DNA of 61,720 nt from Parahoeflea olei (GCF_001703635.1 NZ_LQZT01000011.1:5841-67560), one strand, 5' to 3'; counted from the first letter of the stretch, positions 1 to 9,092 are shown. Made by a program: numbers and translations. The notes: a model not told the origin generated them from the letters alone.

Positions 1-1
1 C

Positions 2-733
2 GAAGAGGGCGTGCGCCATCTCGATGCGCCCTCCGCCGCCGTGTTTGCCGACCGCCGGCTCAAGAGCCGGCTTCTGGATTTGGCCGACGACCACCCGATC
101 GTGCTCGACCTGCACTGCGACGACGAAAGCGTGCAGTATCTCTACATCCCCGAGCCGCTGTGGCCCGCCATGTCGGACCTCGCCGCCTGCCTCGACGCGG
201 AAGCCGCCGTGCTGTGGGACCAGGGCTCCGACCGGGCCTTCGAGGAGGCGGCCTTTGCGCAGATGCGCGCGCGGGCCGGCAGGGACGGCGATCTCGAAGG
301 GCTTTGCTGCACCACCGTCGAACTGCGCGGCCAGCTGGATGTCAGCCCGGAGATTGCCCGCAAGGATGCCGAGGGTCTTTACCGTTTTCTCGTTGCCCGC
401 GGCGTGATCGCCGACGAGAGCGCTGTGCCCGCAGAGCTGCGCCCGGATTTCGTCGCCGAACCGATCCGCCATGTGGAAATGGTGCGTGCCCCGGTGGGGG
501 GCACGATCCTTTATCATGTCGCGCCCGGCGACCGCATCGAGGCCGGGCAGCTGGTCGCCGAAGTCGTTACCCGTCCGGGCGAGCCGGGCGGGGTCGTCGC
601 CGTGCATGCGCCCCAGGACGGGTTCGTGCTGACCCGCCGTGGCCGTCGTTTCATCCGCATGGGCGACGACCTGATCAAGCTGGTGGCGCGGGCGCCCTCG
701 CCCTTCGCCAAGGCCGGCGCGCTTGAGGACTGA
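2..733 (+). CDS. Succinylglutamate desuccinylase/aspartoacylase-family protein (5' truncated)
   Basis: The reading frame is open from the first bases of the window, so the N-terminus lies outside; about 243 C-terminal residues are visible against roughly 330-370 for the family. The segment L-H-C-D-D-E near base 109 matches the conserved region of the AstE/AspA zinc carboxypeptidase-like family, which hydrolyses N-acyl amino acids. The last ~80 residues (GGTILYHVAPGDRIEAGQ onward) form the beta-barrel, biotinyl-like domain that closes many of these proteins. It lies 171 bp upstream of, and co-oriented with, a TAXI-type TRAP transporter, so it may act on the imported compound; that link is inference. 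The zinc ligands of the N-terminal half cannot be checked here, and the exact acyl substrate is unknown. Confidence 0.8.
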   Translation, partial: EEGVRHLDAPSAAVFADRRLKSRLLDLADDHPIVLDLHCDDESVQYLYIPEPLWPAMSDLAACLDAEAAVLWDQGSDRAFEEAAFAQMRARAGRDGDLEGLCCTTVELRGQLDVSPEIARKDAEGLYRFLVARGVIADESAVPAELRPDFVAEPIRHVEMVRAPVGGTILYHVAPGDRIEAGQLVAEVVTRPGEPGGVVAVHAPQDGFVLTRRGRRFIRMGDDLIKLVARAPSPFAKAGALED

Positions 734-904
734 CGCGGCAGGCGGCCCGTGGCGCGTCCGTGGCAGCGGGTCGCGCGGTTTGAACCTTTGACAAAAGCGC
801 GCCAAACCGCAACAAAGGAGCGGATGGACAGGGCCGCGACACCGGCCAGAGCAGTTCGGAATGCGGCCACGGCCAAGCCGGGTCGCCGAAACAGGGAGAC
901 AAGC

Positions 905-1927
905 ATGGGAATTTTCACGAAGACAATCGCGCGCGCCACGCAGGCCGCGGTGCTGGGCGCGGCCCTCGTCGCCGGCGCCTCCGGGCTTCAGGCGCAGGAG
1001 ATGAACTTCTTCTCGATCGGCACCGGCGGCACCGGCGGCACCTACTTCCCGCTCGGCGGCGCGATCGCCAACGCCATTTCCAACCCGCCCGGCTCGCGCA
1101 GCTGCGAAGAGGGCGGATCCTGCGGCGTGCCCGGCCTGGTGGCCATCGCCCAGTCCTCGCGCGGCTCGGTCGCCAATGTCAACGCCATCAAGTCTGGCAT
1201 CCTGAGCTCCGGTTTCTCCCAGTCCGACGTCGCCTACTGGGCCTATTCGGGCACCGGCACGTTTGAAGGCCAGGAGCCGATGCAGGAGCTGCGCGCCATC
1301 GCCGCGCTCTATCCCGAGCACATTCACCTGGTGGCCTCCAAGGCTTCGGGCATTGCCTCGGTTGCGGACCTCAAGGGCAAGCGCGTCTCGCTCGACGAGC
1401 CCGGTTCCGGCACCTATGTCGACGCCAAGCTGATCCTTGGCGCCTTCGGCCTCTCCGAATCCGACGTCACCGTCGAAAACCTGAAGCCCGGCCCGGCCTC
1501 CGACGCCATCCGCAACGGCCAGCTCGACGCGCTGTTCTTTGTCGGCGGCTACCCGACCGGTACGCTGGTTGAACTCGCCTCCAGCGCCGACGTGGTGCTG
1601 GTGCCGATCTCCGGTCCGGAAGTCGATGCCATGATCGCCGAATACTCGTTCTTCTCCAAGGACCCGATCCCGGATGGCGTGTACCAGGGCGTTGCCGGCG
1701 CGGACACCGTCGCCGTGGGCGCACAGTGGCTCACCAGCGCCAACCAGAAGGACGAGCTGATCTACGAGATCACCAAGGCGCTGTGGAACGACAACACCCG
1801 CAAGCTGCTCGATGTCGGCCACGCCAAGGGCAAGAACGTGACCAAGGAAACCGCGCTTGACGGCATCGGCATCCCGCTTCACGCGGGCGCCGAGAAGTTC
1901 TATCGCGAAGTCGGCCTGATCAAGTAA
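905..1927 (+). CDS. TAXI-family TRAP transporter substrate-binding protein
   Basis: Periplasmic receptor of a tripartite ATP-independent transporter, about 340 residues, the usual TAXI length. A Sec signal peptide covers residues 1-30 (basic start, hydrophobic Ala/Leu/Gly core, ending L-Q-A). It is followed by the hallmark S-I-G-T-G-G-T-G-G-T-Y-F-P segment near residues 36-48. I chose the ATG at 905 because GGGAG lies just upstream and the signal peptide starts there; the frame is open further upstream but that part has no signal-like sequence. A TTGACA hexamer at 788-793 could be a -35 box, but the -10 is poor. The fused permease follows after 79 bp that contain a stable hairpin. TAXI receptors often bind glutamate/glutamine or dicarboxylates; the ligand here cannot be read from sequence. 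Confidence 0.93.
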   Translation: MGIFTKTIARATQAAVLGAALVAGASGLQAQEMNFFSIGTGGTGGTYFPLGGAIANAISNPPGSRSCEEGGSCGVPGLVAIAQSSRGSVANVNAIKSGILSSGFSQSDVAYWAYSGTGTFEGQEPMQELRAIAALYPEHIHLVASKASGIASVADLKGKRVSLDEPGSGTYVDAKLILGAFGLSESDVTVENLKPGPASDAIRNGQLDALFFVGGYPTGTLVELASSADVVLVPISGPEVDAMIAEYSFFSKDPIPDGVYQGVAGADTVAVGAQWLTSANQKDELIYEITKALWNDNTRKLLDVGHAKGKNVTKETALDGIGIPLHAGAEKFYREVGLIK

Positions 1928-1952
1928 GGCTGCGCGGATACACCATGCAGAA

Positions 1953-1978
1953 AGGCCGTCCGGGCAACCGGGCGGCCG
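1953..1978 (+). promoter_or_regulatory. Intercistronic GNRA hairpin between TRAP receptor and permease
   Basis: The arms GGCCGTCCGG (1954-1963) and CCGGGCGGCC (1968-1977) pair with one G-U and enclose a GCAA tetraloop. The hairpin is not followed by a U-run (GTTATTGTT follows), so it looks less like a full terminator than like an RNA-stabilising or attenuating hairpin. Such elements commonly let the binding protein be made in excess over the permease; this role is inferred. Confidence 0.6.
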
Positions 1979-2006
1979 TTATTGTTAAGGAACGGGGGAC
2001 ACCACC

Positions 2007-4049
2007 ATGAGCGGGACCGACGAACCGGCCATCGACCTGGCCGAACTCGAGCGCAAATACGATCCGGAAATGGCGTTCCGGCCGACCGGCAAGACGGTCA
2101 CGATTCTGGTCACGGCTGCGTTGGTCGCGATGTCGATCTACCATTATTACGCAGCCGGCTTCGGACTGGTGCGGGAACTGGTCCATCGTGGCATCCACAT
2201 CTCCTTCGTGCTGGGGCTGATCTTCCTGGTGTTCGGCGCCACCAAGCGCGAAAACGATACGCTCTATCCCTCGAGCGTCTTGCGCCCGGGCGGCATCGGC
2301 CTGTGGGACTGGGCCTTCGGCCTGCTCGCGGTTGCAGCCTCGCTCTATCTTCCGCTCCTGCCTGCAAGCGCGGTCTCGGTCCGGGTCGGCAATCCCTCGG
2401 GCTTCGACGTGTTCATGGGCACGGCGCTGATCCTGCTCACGCTCGAGGCGGCGCGCCGGTCAATCGGCTGGACGCTGATGGCGATCGCCGTCGCCTTCAT
2501 GGCCTACGGCCTGTTCGGCCAGTACATGCCCGGCGTGTTCCGCCATCCCGGCGCGTCCTGGAGCGCGCTGGTCAACCATCTCTACATGACCGACCAGGGC
2601 ATCTATGGCATCGCCGTGGGCGCGGTCGCCAAATACGTGTTCCTGTTCGTGCTGTTCGGCGTGCTCGCCACCCGCATCGGGCTCGGCAAACTGTTCATCG
2701 ACGTGGCCTCGTCGATCGCCGGGCGCTATGCCGGCGGCCCGGCCAAGGTCGCGATTTTCTCCTCGGCCCTGCTCGGCACCATCTCCGGCTCGTCGATCGC
2801 CAACACCGTGACCACCGGATCGCTGACGATCCCGGCGATGAAGAAAGTCGGCTACAAGCCCCATTTCGCCGGTGCCGTGGAGGCGACAGCCTCGACCGGC
2901 GGGCAGATCACGCCGCCGATCATGGGCGCGGCCGCCTTCATCATGGTCGAGTTTCTCGAAATCCCCTATCGCGACATCGTCTATGCGGCGGTGTTCCCGG
3001 CGCTGCTGCACTACATCGGCATCTTCGCCATGGTGCATTTCGAGGCCAAGCGGCTGGGCCTGCGCGGCCTGCGCCCCGACGAGATGCCGCAACTGGTCAA
3101 GGTCTTCACCGAGAACTGGCTCGCGGTCGTTCCGCTGCTGATCCTGATGGTGCTGATCCTGTCCGGCCGCACGCCGGACTATGCCGCGGTCTGGGGCATC
3201 ACCGCCTGCATCGTGGTGGGCTTCATCACGCCGCACAACCGGCTGACCGTCAAGGACCTGATCGATTCGCTCTCGCTGGGTGCCAAATACGCGCTCGCCG
3301 TGGGCGCGGCTGCGGCAGTCGTCGGCATCGTCGTCGGCGTCGTCACGCTCACCGGCACTGCCTTCCGGCTGTCCTTCATCATCACCCAGACGGCCGGAAA
3401 CCTGGGCTCGACGCTGACCGCGCTGCTGCCGGCGGGGCTGGTCACGGTCAATGCGCTGGCGCTGTTCTTCACGCTGGTGTTCACCGCCTTCGCCTGTATC
3501 CTGATGGGTGCCGGAATTCCCACCACCGCGACCTACATCATCCTGGTTTCGGTGGCGGCGCCGGCCCTTTCGCTCCTGGGTGTGGAGCCGCTGGTCTCGC
3601 ATTTCTTCGTCTTCTACTACGGGGTGCTGGCCGACATCACGCCGCCGGTGGCGCTTGCGGCCTATGCGGCGGCGGGGATTGCCGGGTCGAACCCGTTCCA
3701 GACCGGCAACACCGCCTTCCGCCTCGGCATCGCCAAGGCGTTGGTGCCCTTCGTCTTCGTCTATTCGCCATCGCTGCTCTTGGTCACGCAGGGCTTCACC
3801 TGGGAGGCGTTCTTCATCACGTTGACCGGAGCGACGCTCGGCATCGTCATGCTCGGCGGGGCCTTCACCGGCTTCATGGTGGCGCCGCTCAACCGGCTGG
3901 AACGGATCTGGCTGGGGCTGATGGCACTTCTGTTCGTGGCGCCGGGGCTCACCACCATGGCGATCGGCGTGGTGCTCTCCTTGCCGGTGCTGGTGCGCCA
4001 GGTGCTGGGATGGCGCAGGCAGCAGGCGGCCGAAAGCGCGGGCGCCTGA
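2007..4049 (+). CDS. TRAP transporter fused permease (DctQ-DctM type, TAXI system)
   Basis: A 680-residue inner-membrane protein combining the small 4-helix DctQ-like subunit (hydrophobic segments within about residues 30-170) and the large DctM-like subunit (rest). The conserved DctM signatures around the substrate/Na+ path are present, for example G-T-I-S-G-S-S-I-A-N near residues 258-267 and S-T-G-G-Q-I-T-P-P-I-M-G near 296-307, and a second P-P-V-A-L-A-A-Y-A repeat near 550. The length is typical of TAXI-associated fusions. Its start ATG at 2007 follows GGAACGGGGG. It should work with the upstream receptor for Na+-coupled uptake of an organic anion. It ends 22 bp before the convergent stop of the soeC-like gene. 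Confidence 0.93.
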   Translation: MSGTDEPAIDLAELERKYDPEMAFRPTGKTVTILVTAALVAMSIYHYYAAGFGLVRELVHRGIHISFVLGLIFLVFGATKRENDTLYPSSVLRPGGIGLWDWAFGLLAVAASLYLPLLPASAVSVRVGNPSGFDVFMGTALILLTLEAARRSIGWTLMAIAVAFMAYGLFGQYMPGVFRHPGASWSALVNHLYMTDQGIYGIAVGAVAKYVFLFVLFGVLATRIGLGKLFIDVASSIAGRYAGGPAKVAIFSSALLGTISGSSIANTVTTGSLTIPAMKKVGYKPHFAGAVEATASTGGQITPPIMGAAAFIMVEFLEIPYRDIVYAAVFPALLHYIGIFAMVHFEAKRLGLRGLRPDEMPQLVKVFTENWLAVVPLLILMVLILSGRTPDYAAVWGITACIVVGFITPHNRLTVKDLIDSLSLGAKYALAVGAAAAVVGIVVGVVTLTGTAFRLSFIITQTAGNLGSTLTALLPAGLVTVNALALFFTLVFTAFACILMGAGIPTTATYIILVSVAAPALSLLGVEPLVSHFFVFYYGVLADITPPVALAAYAAAGIAGSNPFQTGNTAFRLGIAKALVPFVFVYSPSLLLVTQGFTWEAFFITLTGATLGIVMLGGAFTGFMVAPLNRLERIWLGLMALLFVAPGLTTMAIGVVLSLPVLVRQVLGWRRQQAAESAGA

Positions 4050-4071
4050 GCCGCGCGCTGCATTGGCGGCC

Positions 4072-4983
4072 TTAGCGGTTGCCGTAATAGAGCGACACGG
4101 CGTGTTCGGCTTCGGCGAAGAACAGCCAGCGCTCGGCCAGGAGGCCCACGATCATCGACAGCGCCGGCAGCAGCGTCAGCACTGCCGGCGCGCCGGTCAC
4201 ATGGATCAGGGCAAGGCAGAGGAGCGGCACCGCGCAACCGAGGACCAGCGCCAGCGCGCGCAAGCGGCGGGCATGCTTGCGGCCGATCACATGCACCATT
4301 TCGCGGGTCAGATAGTTCTCCCCCGTGTGCGGGCGCTCGAGCAACCGCACCCGGCCGAGAAAGCCCAGGCCGGTCGCCGTCTCGGGCGAGGAGGCTGCCG
4401 TGGAGAGCCGGCTGCGGCTCGCCCGCACCCACCAGGCCCATTTGAGCGCCCAGGCCAGTGCCACCAGAGCAAGACCCCACAGGCCGGCAGTGGCGGCCCC
4501 GCCCAGGGCCGTTGCCACCAGCCATCCTGAGCTGAGCGCGAAGCCGAGATAGACGGCCGGCGTGAGCGCGCTGTTCCAGTGCGGCACGGTTCGGAGCTGG
4601 GCGTAGATCATCGAGGTGGTGAACACGGTGACGAGCGCGCCGAGGGCTGCCGCGCCCCCCAGAAGCGCCGGCCGGTCGCCGGTCGTCATCCAGACGAGTG
4701 CATAAAGGCCGAACAGCACCAGCGTCGCGATCGCGGCGATGCCTTCGCGCGACAGCCAGCTTGAGCGCCACTGGCTCAGCGCACGCAAGGCCCTTTCGGG
4801 GTGGCCGAGATGGAAGACCGAGGCGAGCAGCCCGGCGACCGCCAGTCCGCCTGCCACCAGGGAGACGACGAAGGCGCGCCCGGCGCCGCCGTCGATCTCG
4901 AACCCGAGGCCCAGCAGCAGGATCATCCCGAAGCCCGCACCCGACAGGACGGTGAAGAAAATGACGGAAACGGCTGGATGCAT
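4072..4983 (-). CDS. soeC: DmsC/SoeC-type membrane anchor subunit
   Basis: A 303-residue, very hydrophobic protein with about eight membrane helices, of the DmsC family that anchors molybdenum enzymes and passes electrons to or from quinone. The N-terminus M-H-P-A-V-S-V-I-F-F and the H-L-G-H-P-E-R-A segment near residues 58-65 are characteristic. It is the last gene of a three-gene operon, 6 bp after the iron-sulfur subunit. Length and gene order match the cytoplasmic sulfite dehydrogenase SoeABC described in purple sulfur bacteria and found in many Alphaproteobacteria. A DMSO/TMAO reductase is the main alternative, but the catalytic subunit here lacks the Tat signal of DmsA. The gene symbol is therefore assigned by context. 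Confidence 0.75.
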   Translation of the reverse strand: MHPAVSVIFFTVLSGAGFGMILLLGLGFEIDGGAGRAFVVSLVAGGLAVAGLLASVFHLGHPERALRALSQWRSSWLSREGIAAIATLVLFGLYALVWMTTGDRPALLGGAAALGALVTVFTTSMIYAQLRTVPHWNSALTPAVYLGFALSSGWLVATALGGAATAGLWGLALVALAWALKWAWWVRASRSRLSTAASSPETATGLGFLGRVRLLERPHTGENYLTREMVHVIGRKHARRLRALALVLGCAVPLLCLALIHVTGAPAVLTLLPALSMIVGLLAERWLFFAEAEHAVSLYYGNR

Positions 4984-4989
4984 GAGGTG

Positions 4990-5736
4990 TTATCCGAGTT
5001 TGTCGAGCGCGGCGTCGAGCCAGCCCAGAAAGCCGTCGGCCTTCGCGGTCTGCGGGCGGGTGGCCGCAACCGGGCCGGCCGCGGGGGCACGGGCCTTGGG
5101 CCGCGGCGGCAGGTAGCGGTTGACCGGCTTCGTCCCCATTTCCGGCATCAGTTCGATGCCGCCCCGGTCGGCGACCAGCCGCGAGACATGTGAGCCCGGA
5201 TCGTTGAAATCGCCGAAATGACGTGCGTTCGAGGGGCAGGTGCGCACGCAGGCCGGGATCCGGTCCTCTTCGGGCAGCACTTCGTCATAGATGCGGTCGA
5301 CGCAGAGCGTGCATTTCTTCATCACGTTTTCGACCGGGTCCATCTCGCGCGCGCCATAGGGGCAGGCCCAGGCGCAGAGCCCGCAGCCGATGCACATGTC
5401 TTCGGTGACGAGCACGATCCCGTCCTCGCTGCGCTTGTGGCTGGCGCCGGTCGGGCACACGGTCACGCAGGGCGCGTCGTCGCAATGCAGGCAGGATTTC
5501 GGGAAATGCACGATCTGCGCCGGGGCATCCGCGGGCGTGACCTCGAAGGTGTGGATCCGGTTGAGCCAGGCGCCCGAGACATCGGCGCCATAGGCGTCGG
5601 CATCCGACAGCGGCGAGGCGCCGGCACCGGTGTTCCATTCCTTGCAATTGACCGCGCAGGCATGGCAGCCCACGCAGGTGTCGAGATCGATCACCAGGCC
5701 GAGGCGCTTGTCGGTCGAGGCGGGCAGGCTGGTCAT
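4990..5736 (-). CDS. soeB: Iron-sulfur subunit, four [4Fe-4S] ferredoxin type (SoeB-like)
   Basis: A 248-residue electron-transfer subunit. Four cysteine groups are visible: C21-x2-C24-x2-C27-x3-C31, then C-L-H-C...C-V-T-V-C-P, C-I-G-C-G-L-C-A-W-A-C-P, and K-C-T-L-C with C-V-R-T-C-P, enough for four [4Fe-4S] clusters as in DmsB/NrfC/SoeB. The start ATG at 5736 overlaps the stop of the catalytic gene by 4 bp (ATGA), implying translational coupling; a longer upstream reading frame only shadows the catalytic gene. It should conduct electrons between the molybdopterin subunit and the membrane anchor. The C-terminal ~40 residues are Pro/Ala rich and end in a short amphipathic helix. Assignment to SoeB rather than DmsB rests on the catalytic subunit and neighbours. 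Confidence 0.85.
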   Translation of the reverse strand: MTSLPASTDKRLGLVIDLDTCVGCHACAVNCKEWNTGAGASPLSDADAYGADVSGAWLNRIHTFEVTPADAPAQIVHFPKSCLHCDDAPCVTVCPTGASHKRSEDGIVLVTEDMCIGCGLCAWACPYGAREMDPVENVMKKCTLCVDRIYDEVLPEEDRIPACVRTCPSNARHFGDFNDPGSHVSRLVADRGGIELMPEMGTKPVNRYLPPRPKARAPAAGPVAATRPQTAKADGFLGWLDAALDKLG

Positions 5737-8573
5737 TGCGCCCTCCGTCGTCCGTGCCGTACCTGGCGCGGTGCCGCACCGACCGGGCTTTTCTGGGACG
5801 ATGCGTGCGGCAGGCTGTGGCCGGTGGTCTGGTCGGGGTCCTTGCGGATCGCCACCCGCAGATCGAACCAGGCGGCCTGCCCGGTGACCGGATCGGAATT
5901 GGCCCAGCGCCGGCCGTCGCCCTTCGCCGGCAGCAATTCGTCGATCAGGTGGTTGAGCAGGAACCCGCGCGTGGCCTCCGGCGCGTCCGCGTCGAGCGCC
6001 CAGGCGCCCGAGCGCTTGCCGATTGCGTTCCAGGTCCACAGCGTCGATCCGTTGACCGCGTCCATGCGGCGGATCTTCACGCGGATTTGTGCCGACGACG
6101 AGGACACCAGCGCCCAGTCGCCATCGGCAAGCCCGGTCGCGTCGCACACCGTTCCAGGCACATAGAGGGCGTTTTCGCCGTGGATCTGTCTCAGCCAGGC
6201 ATTCTGCGAGCCCCAGGAATGATACATCGCCGCCGGGCGCTGGGTGATCGCGTGCAGCGGATAGGCGGCTTCGTCGAGCCCGTCTTCCAGAAAGGGTTCG
6301 TACCAGACCGGCAGCGGATCGAAGCAGCGCCCGATGCGCTCCCGGTGATGGGCGGGAGCCGCAGGCTTGATCTTGCCTTCCGCTGCAAGTTGGAACTTGC
6401 GCAAGGGTTCGAGATAGAGCTGGAAGACATTGTCGACCGGCCCGTCCTGCAGTCCATGGGCGATCGCCCAGTCGCTCCAGGCCCGGTTGGCATGCTTGAA
6501 ATAGAGCGCCTCGGCCGGCACATGCACCTCGGAGAAGCCGCCGTTCTCTATATAGCGCGCAAGCTGGTCCGGGTTGGGTTCGCCCCGCCCGGTCTTGTCG
6601 CCATCCTCGCCACGCCAGCCCGACAGCGGACCGACGCCCGGCTTGCGCTGGTGATGGACCATGTAATCGGCATAGTCCCGATAGACCGGCTTGCCCGCGT
6701 CATCGACCATGCCCGGCAGGCCGAGGCGGGCGCCGAGATCGAGAAGCACGCTCTGGAAGCCGCGCACGTCGCGGTCGGGCTCGACCACCGGCCAGCGGAT
6801 CGAATCGCACATCGCGCCCGGCTCGCTGATCGGCCGGTCGAGCAGCGAGATGCAGTCGTGCCGCTCGAGATAGGTGGTGTCGGGCAGGATGAGGTCGGCA
6901 AACGCCACCATTTCCGACGAATAGGCGTCCGAATAGATGATCTTCGGGATCACATAGTCGCCGCTCGCGTCCTTGTCGGTGAGCATTTTCATCACCGCGG
7001 CGGAATTCATCGAGGAGTTCCAGGCCATGTTGGCCATGTACATGAACAACACGTCGATGCCGTAGGGATCGCGGGCGTGCGCATTGGAGATCACCATGTG
7101 CATCAGCCCGTGCGCCGACAGCGGCGCATCCCAGGAAAACGCCTTGTCGATGCGTTGCGCGGTTTCCCCGTCGGCTTCCAGAAGCAGGTCCTCCGGCCCG
7201 CGCGGATAGCCGAGATGCGGGCCGGCGAGCGGCGTGTCGGCGCAGGCGCCGCCATGCGGCCGGGGCTGGCCTGCCACCGGTCGCGGATAGGGCGGCTTGA
7301 AGCGGAACCCCCCGGGGCAATCGATCGAGCCGACCAGGATCTGAAGAAGATGCAGCGCGCGGGCGGTCTGGAACCCGTTGGAATGGGCCGAGATGCCGCG
7401 CATGGCGTGAAACGCCACCGGCCGGCCGATCATCCGCGCGTGGCGCTCGCCCTTCATGTCGGTCCAGGGCTGCTCGACCACCACCTCACGCTCGAAGGCG
7501 GCGGCGGCGATTTCGCGGGCGATGCGGGTGATCGTTTGCGCGTCGATCCCGGTCCGGCCGGCAACGCTCTCGGGCGCATACTGCGGATCGAGATATTTGT
7601 GGGCCAGAAGCTCGAACACCGGCGTCGCCCGCCGGCCGTCGCCGAGCTCGACGGTGCCCCGGAGGGCTGGCCGTACCCCGGGTATGGCCGAGGAGACGAT
7701 CGTTCCGCCTTCTCGATCGGCCACCAGCGGCACGCCGTCCTCGCCGCGCGCGAACAGGCCATGGTCGGCGCCGCCGGGATTGTCGATCACCAGCCAGGGC
7801 GCGTTGGTGTAGCGGATCAGGTAGTCGAGATCGACATGGCCTGCCTTCAGGAGTTCGTGCACCAGCGCCAGGATCAGCAGCCCGTCGGTGCCCGGCGTGA
7901 TGCCGAGCCATTCGTCGGCAATCGCGTTGTAGCCGGTGCGCACCGGATTGACGCCGATCACCTTGACGCCGCGGGCCTTGAGCTTGCCGAGCCCCATCTT
8001 GATCGGGTTGGAATCGTGATCCTCGGCCACGCCGAAGATCATGAACAGTTCGGTCTTGTCCCAGTCGGGGGCGCCGAATTCCCAGAAGGCGCCACCCATG
8101 GTGTAGATGCCGGCGGCGGCCATGTTGACTGAACAGAAGCCGCCATGGGCGGCATAATTCGGCGTGCCGAACTGTTGCGCCCACCAGCCGGTCATCGACT
8201 GGCTCTGGTCGCGGCCGGTGAAGAAGGCGAGCTTGCGCGGGTCGGTGCGGCGCACCTCGCCGAGCCACTCTGAGGCAAGCGCCAGCGCCTCGTCCCATTC
8301 GATCTCGCGGAAGTCGCCGGAGCCACGCTCGCCGGTGCGAAGCAGCGGCTTCTTCAGTCGCGCCGGCGAATAATGCTGCATGATCCCCGCCGATCCCTTG
8401 GCGCACAGCACGCCCTTGTTGATCGGGTGGTCGCGGTTGCCTTCGATATAGCTCACATGACCGTCGCGCAGATGCACGTCGATGCCGCAGCGGCATGCGC
8501 ACATGTAGCAGGTGGTCTTGCGGATCTCGGTGCCGTCGGCAGTCGCGTCGCTCGCCCCGCGGGTCTGGTCCAT
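5733..8573 (-). CDS. soeA: Molybdopterin oxidoreductase catalytic subunit (SoeA-like sulfite dehydrogenase)
   Basis: A 946-residue member of the DMSO reductase superfamily. The N-terminal [4Fe-4S] motif is C22-x2-C25-x3-C29-x27-C57. A G-F-C-S-V-N-M-A segment near residue 140 contains a cysteine where this superfamily carries its molybdenum ligand (inferred from position). There is no twin-arginine signal, so the enzyme should be cytoplasmic, as known for SoeA and unlike DmsA/PhsA. The start at 8573 has a strong AGGAGG four bases upstream; the frame continues 25 codons further but without supporting signals. Probable reaction: sulfite to sulfate with electrons passed via SoeB/SoeC to quinone. 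The co-directional ArsR-type gene 163 bp upstream resembles sulfide/persulfide sensors, which supports a sulfur role. Another DMSO-reductase-family substrate cannot be excluded. Confidence 0.8.
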   Translation of the reverse strand: MDQTRGASDATADGTEIRKTTCYMCACRCGIDVHLRDGHVSYIEGNRDHPINKGVLCAKGSAGIMQHYSPARLKKPLLRTGERGSGDFREIEWDEALALASEWLGEVRRTDPRKLAFFTGRDQSQSMTGWWAQQFGTPNYAAHGGFCSVNMAAAGIYTMGGAFWEFGAPDWDKTELFMIFGVAEDHDSNPIKMGLGKLKARGVKVIGVNPVRTGYNAIADEWLGITPGTDGLLILALVHELLKAGHVDLDYLIRYTNAPWLVIDNPGGADHGLFARGEDGVPLVADREGGTIVSSAIPGVRPALRGTVELGDGRRATPVFELLAHKYLDPQYAPESVAGRTGIDAQTITRIAREIAAAAFEREVVVEQPWTDMKGERHARMIGRPVAFHAMRGISAHSNGFQTARALHLLQILVGSIDCPGGFRFKPPYPRPVAGQPRPHGGACADTPLAGPHLGYPRGPEDLLLEADGETAQRIDKAFSWDAPLSAHGLMHMVISNAHARDPYGIDVLFMYMANMAWNSSMNSAAVMKMLTDKDASGDYVIPKIIYSDAYSSEMVAFADLILPDTTYLERHDCISLLDRPISEPGAMCDSIRWPVVEPDRDVRGFQSVLLDLGARLGLPGMVDDAGKPVYRDYADYMVHHQRKPGVGPLSGWRGEDGDKTGRGEPNPDQLARYIENGGFSEVHVPAEALYFKHANRAWSDWAIAHGLQDGPVDNVFQLYLEPLRKFQLAAEGKIKPAAPAHHRERIGRCFDPLPVWYEPFLEDGLDEAAYPLHAITQRPAAMYHSWGSQNAWLRQIHGENALYVPGTVCDATGLADGDWALVSSSSAQIRVKIRRMDAVNGSTLWTWNAIGKRSGAWALDADAPEATRGFLLNHLIDELLPAKGDGRRWANSDPVTGQAAWFDLRVAIRKDPDQTTGHSLPHASSQKSPVGAAPRQVRHGRRRAQ

Positions 8574-8736
8574 TCGCCCTCCTGAACACGCATGACCGAC
8601 TGCCCTGCGTCGTGCATTTGCAGCGAGTCTCCTCCCGCAGCCTGCCAAACGGACCCGTCGGGGGGCGAAATGTCAAGGCCGGTGCCTGAGGCCAGTTCGA
8701 CTAGTTTTAAGTCCAGTTGCCGGATGCGGCCTGCTC

Positions 8737-9063
8737 TCAGCAGGCGGCGTCGCCCTTGGGCGAGCAGTAAAGACCGTGCAGGACTTCGAGCACCGCCGAG
8801 ACTTCCCTGCCCTTGAGCGAATAGTAGATGGTCTGGGCATCGCGGCGTGTGGCAACCAGATCGGCGTCGCGCAGCTTGCGCAGGTGATGCGACATCGCCG
8901 GCTGCGACAGCCCGGCCATCTCGGCAAGCTTGAGAACGCTTTGCTCGCCGTCGAGCAGAATGCACAAGATCCTCAGGCGCACCGGTTGCGACAGCATTTC
9001 CATCAGTTTCGCCGCGTCGCTCATGCGCGGTTCCATTTCAAGCATGTCGTGGGAATCAGGCAT
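8737..9063 (-). CDS. ArsR-family regulator, BigR/SqrR-like persulfide sensor
   Basis: A 108-residue winged-helix repressor. The recognition region L-S-Q-P-A-M-S-H-H-L-R-K-L-R and the wing V-A-T-R-R-D-A-Q-T-I-Y-Y-S-L are typical of ArsR proteins, and closest in wording to BigR/SqrR/YgaV. Two cysteines, C34 (R-I-L-C-I-L) and C100 (H-G-L-Y-C-S), are 66 residues apart, the same spacing as the reactive pairs I recall in SqrR (C41/C107) and BigR (C42/C108), which form disulfide or polysulfide links on exposure to reactive sulfur. The metal-binding C-V-C motif of ArsR/SmtB is absent. A third cysteine is the last residue. Internal ATGs at codons 7 and 14 are possible alternative starts. It is first in line before soeABC, so it probably represses that operon and itself. 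Confidence 0.85.
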   Translation of the reverse strand: MPDSHDMLEMEPRMSDAAKLMEMLSQPVRLRILCILLDGEQSVLKLAEMAGLSQPAMSHHLRKLRDADLVATRRDAQTIYYSLKGREVSAVLEVLHGLYCSPKGDAAC

Positions 9064-9092
9064 GGCCCGTGGTCCGTTTCTTGAACATTCGA

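Noticed and set aside
788..816. A sigma-70 promoter for the TAXI receptor (TTGACA, 17 bp, AACAAA)
   Set aside because: The -35 is perfect but the -10 matches in only three of six places; noted but not called.
5736..8132. A 798-codon open frame on the plus strand opposite soeA
   Set aside because: Shadow of the catalytic subunit gene with the same compositional bias.
8699..8713. A GACT...AGTC inverted repeat upstream of soeA as a second ArsR operator
   Set aside because: Only 4-bp arms are exact, and it does not resemble the TTCCTT/AAGGAA element.
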